A stretch of 5,027 bases of DNA from Clostridia bacterium (GTDB lineage Bacteria; Bacillota; Clostridia; SK-Y3; JACMMQ01). Positions 1 to 5,027 of the stretch are shown here, in pieces (position 1 is the first letter of the stretch; each line of letters begins with the position of its first letter). The notes under the pieces were generated by a model, which was not told where the DNA came from, searched no databases, and was given only the letters and a program-made list of their open reading frames with translations. Both the position numbers and the translations under genes were made by a program. The DNA lies in the NCBI GenBank assembly GCA_014378955.1, contig JACMMQ010000228.1:1-5027 (forward strand). The letters run 5' to 3'.

Positions 1-942
1 GCGCAGGATGACGTTTCTTATATCATGGAGCAGGCTGAAAAGCGTGTCATTGATATTTTACAGCGCAAAAACACCACAGGGCTAGTGCCTGTACGGTCAG
101 TTTTGCGTGGCAGTATGGACAAAATGATGGCGGCTTTTGAACAACAGGGTAAAATAACCGGTGTACCCTCTGGGTTTATTGACTTGGATATGAAGTTGAA
201 TGGCTTGCAGCCCTCCGACCTTGTGCTGGTAGCCGCTCGTCCCGCAATGGGTAAAACGAGCTTTGCGCTCAATATCGCACAGTACGCCGCAACGCACAAC
301 AACACGACAGTGGCAGTGTTTAGCTTGGAAATGTCCAAAGAGCAGCTGGTCAATCGTCTATTGTGGTCACAAGCACTCATTCCGAGCAATAAAATTCGCA
401 CAGGCGAACTGGACAGCAAGGACTGGAAGGAAATCGCCTATGCAATGGGGGTTTTATCCGATGCACCGCTTTACATTGATGACATGGCAAGCATCAAGGT
501 GCTAGACATTCGTGCAAAATGCAGACGGTTACAGCTTGAAAAAAACCTTGGCTTGGTGGTCATCGATTACCTACAGTTAATTCAAGAATCGGGCAAAAGC
601 TCCAACCGTCAAGAAGAGGTTGCACGCATTACCCGTTCATTAAAGATATTGGCAAAAGAGCTCAATGTGCCTGTTGTGGTGCTATCACAGCTTAGTCGTG
701 CCGCTGAAAGTCGTGCTGACCATCGCCCTATGCTCAGTGACTTGCGTGAATCTGGCGCAATTGAGCAAGATGCGGACATCGTGATGTTTTTATACCGTGA
801 TGATTATTACAACCCAGACACCACCGAGAAACCAGGCGTAGCGGAATGCATCATTGCCAAGCATCGTAACGGCTCGACTGGTACTGTGGAAATGCGATGG
901 ATGGGTGAATACACGAAATTTGCGAACTTGGCAAAATCATAG
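1..942 (+). CDS. dnaB: Replicative DNA helicase DnaB, C-terminal part (5' end outside window)
   Basis: DnaB is the hexameric, ATP-driven helicase that unwinds DNA at the replication fork and interacts with primase. The frame is open from the first base, so the gene starts upstream; the ATG at 25 is an internal methionine. The visible 313 residues hold the linker helix region and the whole RecA-like motor domain; the roughly 130-150 residue N-terminal domain is missing. Numbering from the first visible codon: Walker A ARPAMGKTS at about 79-87, Walker B LVVIDYLQLI at 185-194, the LSQLSR motif near 228-233, the SDLRESGAIEQDADIVMFLYRD block at about 246-267, and the AKHRNGSTG arginine-finger segment at about 286-294. 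All key residues are present, so the gene looks functional. It ends with TAG 18 bases before tilS with no hairpin between them, which suggests co-transcription. RadA-type paralogues are excluded by the DnaB-specific motifs. Confidence 0.97.
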   Translation, partial: AQDDVSYIMEQAEKRVIDILQRKNTTGLVPVRSVLRGSMDKMMAAFEQQGKITGVPSGFIDLDMKLNGLQPSDLVLVAARPAMGKTSFALNIAQYAATHNNTTVAVFSLEMSKEQLVNRLLWSQALIPSNKIRTGELDSKDWKEIAYAMGVLSDAPLYIDDMASIKVLDIRAKCRRLQLEKNLGLVVIDYLQLIQESGKSSNRQEEVARITRSLKILAKELNVPVVVLSQLSRAAESRADHRPMLSDLRESGAIEQDADIVMFLYRDDYYNPDTTEKPGVAECIIAKHRNGSTGTVEMRWMGEYTKFANLAKS

Positions 943-945
943 AAT

Positions 946-949
946 AAGG
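946..949 (+). promoter_or_regulatory. Weak ribosome binding site of tilS
   Basis: AAGG lies 11 bases before the TTG at 961. An in-frame TGA at 952-954 means that 961 is the earliest possible start in this frame. The site is short and its spacing long, so initiation may be modest or helped by ribosomes ending on dnaB at 942. Confidence 0.5.
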
Positions 950-960
950 CGTGATCGTCA

Positions 961-2340
961 TTGGAACAAAAGGTGCTACAAACAATTAAAAAGCATGCGC
1001 TTATGAGTAAGGGTGAAACAGTTTTGGTAGGCTTGTCGGGCGGTGCTGATTCCGTTGCACTGCTGCATGTACTGCTTGCGTTAAAGCCCTTGCTTGACAT
1101 TAAGCTATTAGCGGCACACCTGCACCACGGCTTGCGTGGACAAGCAGCGGATGATGATTTAGCGTTTGTACAAGCACTGTGCGAAAAGGAAAACGTACCG
1201 TTATTTACGAAAAAAATAGATATTGCCTATATAGCAAAGGAAATGCAACTATCAATAGAAACCGCAGGCAGAAAAGAGCGGTATGCATTTTTTGAAGCGG
1301 TCAAGGCACAAGCAGGCGCAACAAAAATCGCCGTTGCACATCATTTGAATGACCAAGCAGAAACCATGCTCATGCATTTGATACGGGGTGCTGGCATGAA
1401 TGGCTTGAGCGGCATGGTGGCAAAGCGAGCGGATGGTATTGTCCGTCCGTTGTTGGAGGTTACCAAGCAAGAAATATTGAACTATTGCACAGGTCATCAA
1501 TTGAGCTATCAAACAGACTTGACCAATAACGAAAACCAATACAACCGCAACCACATTCGCAATCAGCTAGTGCCCTATATTGAAAAGCATTTTAATCCAA
1601 ACCTTATTCATACCTTGTCGCATACGTCACAGCTGTTGACAGATGATGAACAATATTTAGAGCAAACCGCAAGTACATGGCGACAAACACACCAAGTGGG
1701 AAACGCAATGCCAATTGATGCACTAAAAAAGCTTCCGATGCCTATTATGCGTAGGGCTTTGCGACAAATGTATTTTGCAACAGCGGAGTATGCAAGTGAC
1801 CTTGGGTTTGTACATTTGCAAGCGATTATAGCCTTGATAGAGAACAATAAAACTGGCACACAAATTCATTTACCACAAAATGTAATAGCGAAATGTTCAT
1901 ACGATAGATTTTATTTTGAGCAACAAAAGGATACAGAACAGTATAAAGGCGGTTTAATATTGCCTAACGCTGGCGTTTACCATTCGGAATATTTTAACTG
2001 TACGCTCACATTAGAAATTATTTCACAAGGTGAATTTGAAAAATTTAAACCAAGTAAAACCGCACAAGCGTTTGACGCAAATATTTTGCAGGATGGGCTT
2101 ATTGTCCGAAAGCGAAAAACAGGCGACAAAATGGCACTCAAGAACATGCACAAAAAGCTACAAGACATTTTTACAGATGAAAAAGTGCCAAAAGAAAAGC
2201 GTGACCTATACCCTGTGCTTGCTACAAACGATGCGGTCATTTGGGCTGTGGGACTACGCCGAGCACATGCCTATTTTGTTACAAAACAAACAAAAGAAAT
2301 TTTACGCATAGAAATTACAGGAGGCAAGGACAATGATTGA
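961..2340 (+). CDS. tilS: tRNA(Ile)-lysidine synthase TilS
   Basis: TilS is a cytoplasmic N-type PP-loop ATPase that joins lysine to C34 of the CAU anticodon of a minor tRNA-Ile, so that it reads AUA and is charged with isoleucine. The 459-residue product has the usual long-form length. Visible are the ATP-binding PP-loop SGGADS at residues 26-31, the HLHHGLRG segment at 53-60, HHLNDQAET at 127-135, RGAGMNGLSGM at 142-152 followed by VRPLL, and NRNHIRNQLVPYIE from about 195. A less conserved middle region carries tRNA contacts in the family. The C-terminal TilS domain runs from about 379, with the KLQDIFTDEKVPKEKRDLYPV block at about 399-419. The TTG start keeps the N-terminal helix found before the PP-loop in homologues; the next ATG, at residue 15, would remove it and has no good ribosome binding site. 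The 3' end overlaps hpt by 8 bases. Confidence 0.96.
   Translation: MEQKVLQTIKKHALMSKGETVLVGLSGGADSVALLHVLLALKPLLDIKLLAAHLHHGLRGQAADDDLAFVQALCEKENVPLFTKKIDIAYIAKEMQLSIETAGRKERYAFFEAVKAQAGATKIAVAHHLNDQAETMLMHLIRGAGMNGLSGMVAKRADGIVRPLLEVTKQEILNYCTGHQLSYQTDLTNNENQYNRNHIRNQLVPYIEKHFNPNLIHTLSHTSQLLTDDEQYLEQTASTWRQTHQVGNAMPIDALKKLPMPIMRRALRQMYFATAEYASDLGFVHLQAIIALIENNKTGTQIHLPQNVIAKCSYDRFYFEQQKDTEQYKGGLILPNAGVYHSEYFNCTLTLEIISQGEFEKFKPSKTAQAFDANILQDGLIVRKRKTGDKMALKNMHKKLQDIFTDEKVPKEKRDLYPVLATNDAVIWAVGLRRAHAYFVTKQTKEILRIEITGGKDND
2319..2324 (+). promoter_or_regulatory. Strong ribosome binding site of hpt, inside the end of tilS
   Basis: A full AGGAGG sits 8 bases before the ATG at 2333 and within the last codons of tilS. 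It fixes the hpt start. With the 8-base gene overlap it suggests translational coupling, since ribosomes ending tilS at 2340 finish just past the hpt start codon. Confidence 0.85.
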
Positions 2341-2872
2341 GGACATCGAAAAGATTTTAATTACAGAACAGCAAATTGAGGACATGGTGCAAACATTGGC
2401 ACAACAAGTGAGCGAAGATTATAAACATAAAAATCTCATGCTTTTGTGTGTATTAAAGGGTAGTGTTGTTTTTGCGGCAGACCTGATGCGGCACATCACC
2501 ATTCCTTGTTCCATTGATTTTATGGCGGTGTCGAGCTATGGCTCTACCACCTCATCTTCAGGCGTTGTTCGCATTTTGAAAGATTTGGAAACAGATATTT
2601 CGGATAAGGATATATTAATTGTAGAAGATATTATAGACAGTGGCTTGACGCTCAACTACTTAAAAGAGTTGCTTTTGGCTAGAAATCCCAAAAGTGTAAA
2701 AATTTGTGCCATTTTAAATAAAAAAGCACGTCGTAAAATTAATATTGAAGCGGATTACAACGGCTATGAAATTCCAGATGAATTTGCGGTGGGGTATGGC
2801 TTGGATTATGCTGAAAAATATCGCAACCTACCGTTTGTAGGGGTTTTAAAGCCTGAAATATATCAAAAATAA
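2333..2872 (+). CDS. hpt: Hypoxanthine-guanine phosphoribosyltransferase
   Basis: This purine-salvage enzyme transfers the phosphoribosyl group of PRPP to hypoxanthine or guanine, giving IMP or GMP, in the cytoplasm. The 179 residues match the usual bacterial length. Seen in the sequence are the pyrophosphate-loop LKGS at 41-44, the SSYGS flexible-loop segment at 67-71, the PRPP-binding VEDIIDSGLT at 97-106 with the acidic pair E98-D99, Lys130 at the place of the base-contacting lysine, and the C-terminal VGYGLDYAEKYRNLPFVGVL block at 153-172, all typical of type I HGPRT. A xanthine or adenine enzyme is less likely, because the tilS-hpt-ftsH setting and the VGYGLDYAEKYRNLP block are characteristic of Hpt. 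The gene is translationally linked to tilS and followed by a 93-base gap before ftsH. In several Firmicutes this enzyme is inhibited by (p)ppGpp at the PRPP site; that is family knowledge, not seen here. The symbols hprT or hpt are both used. Confidence 0.96.
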   Translation: MIEDIEKILITEQQIEDMVQTLAQQVSEDYKHKNLMLLCVLKGSVVFAADLMRHITIPCSIDFMAVSSYGSTTSSSGVVRILKDLETDISDKDILIVEDIIDSGLTLNYLKELLLARNPKSVKICAILNKKARRKINIEADYNGYEIPDEFAVGYGLDYAEKYRNLPFVGVLKPEIYQK

Positions 2873-2896
2873 ATCGTTTAATTTTTAAGAAATACG

Positions 2897-2925
2897 TTGT
2901 AATCGTACACGGTTTATGGTACAAT
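2897..2925 (+). promoter_or_regulatory. Probable SigA-type promoter of ftsH with extended -10
   Basis: TTGTAA (2897-2902, 4 of 6 to the -35 consensus) is separated by 17 bases from TACAAT (2920-2925, 5 of 6 to the -10 consensus). The -10 is preceded by TGg at 2917-2919, an extended -10 element. Transcription would start near 2932, giving a leader of about 34 bases. No terminator-like hairpin lies between hpt and this site, so ftsH may be served both by this promoter and by readthrough. No CtsR or CIRCE heat-shock operator is visible. Confidence 0.65.
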
Positions 2926-2952
2926 AGTAACGTTTTAGCATTGACAATTGAT

Positions 2953-2957
2953 GGGAG
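2953..2957 (+). promoter_or_regulatory. Ribosome binding site of ftsH
   Basis: GGGAG lies 8 bases before the ATG at 2966. It supports this start, which also gives the short N-terminus leading straight into the first membrane helix, as in other FtsH proteins. Confidence 0.7.
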
Positions 2958-2965
2958 TGTGAGAT

Positions 2966-4822
2966 ATGAAAAAGTTTTTAGGCGGTATCAGCTTTTATGT
3001 TGTGTTAACATTATCGCTTTTGGCAATCATTGCGATCTCTTATATGCCAACAGAAAACAATAAAAAGGTATATTCTGATTTGATAGAGCAAATTCAGGCG
3101 CATAATGTAGCACGTTTAGATTTTACTGAAACAGATGTATCAGCAACCTTAAACGATGGCACGAAGCTATCAAAGGTTGCGTTATTTAACTTAGAGGTGT
3201 TTTACAAGGACGCCAGTAGCTTAAGCGACCAAATTCGTGATAAAAAAATACAAGTGGAATACCATGTGCCAATGTCCCCACCGTGGTGGGTGGCGATGCT
3301 CTCACCGCTTATTTTAATATTATTATTTGGTGTTTTTTGGCTGTTCATTTTACCCAACGCACAAGGTGGCGGTCGAAATGCCATGTCGTTTGGCAAAACC
3401 AAGGCACGTGTGAACATGGACGATCAAAAGCGTGTTACGTTTGAGGATGTGGCGGGTGCGGATGAGGAAAAAGAGGAATTAAAGGAAATTGTTGATTTCC
3501 TCAAAGACCCAGCGGAGTTTGTCGCTATTGGTGCAAGAATACCAAAAGGCGTCTTGTTAGTGGGCCCCCCAGGAACAGGGAAAACCTTGTTAGCAAAAGC
3601 GGTTGCTGGCGAAGCCAATGTACCCTTTTTCAGCATCAGTGGTTCTGACTTTGTTGAAATGTTTGTCGGGGTTGGGGCTTCTCGTGTGCGTGATTTATTT
3701 GAACAAGCGAGAAAAAATCAGCCATGTATCATTTTTATTGATGAAATTGATGCGGTCGGTCGCCATAGAGGCGCTGGCATGGGTGGCGGTCATGATGAGC
3801 GTGAGCAGACGCTTAACCAATTGTTGGTAGAAATGGATGGCTTTGGTCCGCATGAAGGGGTTATCATCATAGCGGCAACCAATCGCCCTGACATATTAGA
3901 CCCAGCATTGCTTCGTCCTGGTCGTTTTGACAGACAGGTCGAGGTCGGTTATCCTGACATCAAGGGCAGAGAAGGTATTCTAAAAGTGCATGCACGTGGG
4001 AAACCGCTTGCAGACGATGTGGATTTATCAGTGGTTGCAAAAACAACCGTTGGCTTTACGGGCGCTGATTTAGAGAATTTATTAAACGAAGCGGCATTGT
4101 TTACTGCTCGATTGAAACAGAAAAAGATTACCATGGACATTATTGCACAATCAATGTTAAAGGTCTCAATGGGACCAGAAAAGCGTTCGCGTGTCGTATT
4201 AGAAAGAGATAGAAGGCTTACTGCTTATCATGAAGCAGGCCATGCAATTGTTTGTCGATTATTACCTACGCAAAATCCAGTACATCACGTTACGATTATT
4301 CCTCGTGGTAGAGCAGGTGGTTTTATGTTTAATCCCCCACTAGAGGATAAATCATATTCTACAAAAAGTCAAATGACTGATAAAATTACTGTATCACTTG
4401 GTGGTAGATTAGCTGAAAAAATTGTTTTAAATGATATTAGCACAGGTGCGAGTGGCGATATTCAAAGTGCTACTAAAATTGCAAGAGGTATGGTAACTAA
4501 GTTTGGTATGAGCGACCTTATTGGTCCAGTTGCATATGGTAGTGATAACGATGAAGTGTTTATAGGCAGAGATTTCTCGCATACGAGGGATTATAGTGAG
4601 CATGTTGCGGCTGAAATTGACGATGAAATTCGACGTATAATTGATTCCTGCTACAAGCATTGTGAGGATTTATTGACAGAAAATATTGACAAGCTTCACG
4701 CCGTTGCCAATGCACTATTAGAGCGTGAAAAGTTAGATGGCGAAGAGTTTGAAGCAGTTTTTAATGGTGAAAAACTCACTGATTCCAAAAAAGAGGAATT
4801 GGTAAATACGGAAAATCAGTAA
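2966..4822 (+). CDS. ftsH: ATP-dependent zinc metalloprotease FtsH
   Basis: FtsH is a hexameric, membrane-anchored AAA+ protease that extracts and degrades misfolded membrane proteins and some short-lived soluble regulators. The 618 residues fit the family (about 600-700). In order: transmembrane helix 1 at about 8-27; an extracytoplasmic domain of about 75 residues; transmembrane helix 2 at about 107-129; a Gly-rich linker; then the AAA+ module with Walker A GPPGTGKT (200-207), pore motif FVG (233-235), Walker B IIFIDEID (255-262) and the second region of homology [20 protein letters not shown] (304-323), with arginine fingers R317 and R320. The M41 protease domain has HEAGH (422-426) and the third zinc ligand D498 in TGASGD. 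All catalytic residues are present. The C-terminal tail (about 600-618) is charged and probably flexible. The protease-domain DNA is lower in GC than the ATPase-domain DNA. The gene has its own likely promoter and ends 21 bases before a strong terminator. Confidence 0.98.
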   Translation: MKKFLGGISFYVVLTLSLLAIIAISYMPTENNKKVYSDLIEQIQAHNVARLDFTETDVSATLNDGTKLSKVALFNLEVFYKDASSLSDQIRDKKIQVEYHVPMSPPWWVAMLSPLILILLFGVFWLFILPNAQGGGRNAMSFGKTKARVNMDDQKRVTFEDVAGADEEKEELKEIVDFLKDPAEFVAIGARIPKGVLLVGPPGTGKTLLAKAVAGEANVPFFSISGSDFVEMFVGVGASRVRDLFEQARKNQPCIIFIDEIDAVGRHRGAGMGGGHDEREQTLNQLLVEMDGFGPHEGVIIIAATNRPDILDPALLRPGRFDRQVEVGYPDIKGREGILKVHARGKPLADDVDLSVVAKTTVGFTGADLENLLNEAALFTARLKQKKITMDIIAQSMLKVSMGPEKRSRVVLERDRRLTAYHEAGHAIVCRLLPTQNPVHHVTIIPRGRAGGFMFNPPLEDKSYSTKSQMTDKITVSLGGRLAEKIVLNDISTGASGDIQSATKIARGMVTKFGMSDLIGPVAYGSDNDEVFIGRDFSHTRDYSEHVAAEIDDEIRRIIDSCYKHCEDLLTENIDKLHAVANALLEREKLDGEEFEAVFNGEKLTDSKKEELVNTENQ

Positions 4823-4843
4823 GGTTAGTTCATATGATTGTAA

Positions 4844-4886
4844 AAAAACACCAAACAAAGGGAAAGTCTCTTTGTTTGGTGTTTTT
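4844..4886 (+). terminator. Rho-independent terminator after ftsH, possibly bidirectional
   Basis: Two perfectly complementary 17-base arms (4844-4860 and 4870-4886) can be extended inward by a G-U and a G-C pair, leaving a 5-base AAAGU loop. The right arm ends in five Ts, and the left arm is preceded by further As (A-run 4842-4848). Read on the minus strand, that A-run gives seven Ts after the hairpin, so the structure could stop transcription from both sides. It closes the ftsH transcript. Confidence 0.93.
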
Positions 4887-4915
4887 AATAATTGGTAAAG
4901 ATGTTTTACACCTTA

Positions 4916-4945
4916 TTGCTTATTATACTAATTACAATTTAAAAT
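4916..4945 (+). promoter_or_regulatory. Weak candidate promoter upstream of the edge dyad
   Basis: TTGCTT (4916-4921) and TAAAAT (4940-4945) are 18 bases apart in the AT-rich stretch after the terminator. This would start a transcript near 4952, just before the folded element at 4963-5027. Other -10-like strings are close by (TATACT at 4924-4929, TACAAT at 4933-4938) but lack a fitting -35. AT-rich DNA yields such matches by chance, so this is only a suggestion. Confidence 0.22.
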
Positions 4946-4962
4946 CTTTATATGTTGTGTTT

Positions 4963-5027
4963 TTTGAGGTGCGATAGGTTGCGTATGCAACCGTACCGAC
5001 CAATTGAGAGGGACATCACACCTCAAA
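4963..5027. repeat. Unidentified dyad able to fold as a three-way junction
   Basis: The outer arms TTTGAGGTG (4963-4971) and CACCTCAAA (5019-5027) are exact inverse complements. After one C-A mismatch they continue with GAT (4973-4975) and ATC (5015-5017). Inside lies a perfect hairpin, GGTTGC (4977-4982) with GCAACC (4987-4992) and loop GTAT. Then comes a weaker hairpin, GTACC (4993-4997) with GGGAC (5010-5014), with one A-G mismatch and possible tandem G-A pairs at its inner end. The helices abut with only A4976 unpaired at the junction. It could be a structured RNA or leader, a dispersed palindromic repeat, or the end of a small non-autonomous element. I do not recognise a known family. 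The right arm stops exactly at the window edge, so the element may continue. Confidence 0.6.

Noticed and set aside
807..1100. Minus-strand open frame across the dnaB-tilS junction, and other opposite-strand frames inside the genes
   Set aside because: They lie opposite strongly conserved coding sequence, show no recognisable domain, and have no supporting start signals.
2941..2970. Perfect TTGACA at 2941-2946 as the -35 of a second ftsH promoter
   Set aside because: The only -10-like string at fitting distance (TATGAA, 2965-2970) overlaps the ftsH start codon, so the transcript would begin inside the gene without its ribosome binding site.
4901..4942. A 13-codon open frame starting at ATG 4901
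   Set aside because: It is very short, in AT-rich DNA, with only a GGTAAAG string next to the start codon; no reason to think it is translated.
4970..4974. GTGCG-like 5' end as the start of a group II intron downstream of a terminator
   Set aside because: The GTGCG string itself is at 4969-4974 within the dyad stem; the arm closes again by 5027, which does not fit domain I of a group II intron, and no intron-encoded protein is visible.
4966..5027. Start of a lysine riboswitch (GAGGTGCG string)
   Set aside because: The outer stem closes after about 65 bases, far shorter than the lysine aptamer, and the rest of the conserved core is absent.
4952..5027. Short open frame from the ATG at 4952 (or 4985) running off the right edge
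   Set aside because: The ATG at 4952 has no Shine-Dalgarno site, and the one at 4985 has only AGG and lies in a hairpin loop. The sequence is better explained by the palindromic structure; only about 25 codons are visible. More sequence could reopen this.

Overview
The window looks like a core chromosomal segment of a low-to-moderate-GC Gram-positive (Firmicutes, most likely class Clostridia). Three things point there: the tilS-hpt-ftsH gene order typical of Firmicutes, protein sequences of Gram-positive style, and purine-rich Shine-Dalgarno sites with a TTG start. The presence of dnaB directly upstream fits Clostridia better than Bacillus, but genus or family cannot be decided from the sequence alone.

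Layout, all on the + strand. Bases 1-942 are the 3' two thirds of dnaB (replicative helicase), cut by the window edge. After 18 bases, tilS (961-2340, tRNA-Ile lysidine synthase) starts at a TTG. hpt (2333-2872, hypoxanthine-guanine phosphoribosyltransferase) overlaps the end of tilS by 8 bases and has an AGGAGG ribosome binding site inside tilS. A 93-base gap carries a plausible extended -10 promoter. ftsH (2966-4822, membrane AAA+ zinc protease) follows and ends at a long, perfect hairpin terminator (4844-4886). Bases 4887-5027 contain no convincing gene. They hold an AT-rich stretch and, at the very edge, an unexplained dyad (4963-5027) that can fold into a compact three-way junction.

The genes are housekeeping functions: chromosome replication, decoding of AUA codons, purine salvage, and membrane protein quality control. 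dnaB, tilS and hpt are probably co-transcribed, since no terminator is visible between them. ftsH can be read from that transcript and also from its own promoter. In Bacillus subtilis, TilS and HprT have been reported to act together on ftsH expression, which gives the gene order possible regulatory meaning; nothing in this window tests that here.

No mobile element, CRISPR array, tRNA or rRNA gene was found. The only part that ordinary annotation does not explain is the folded element at the right edge.
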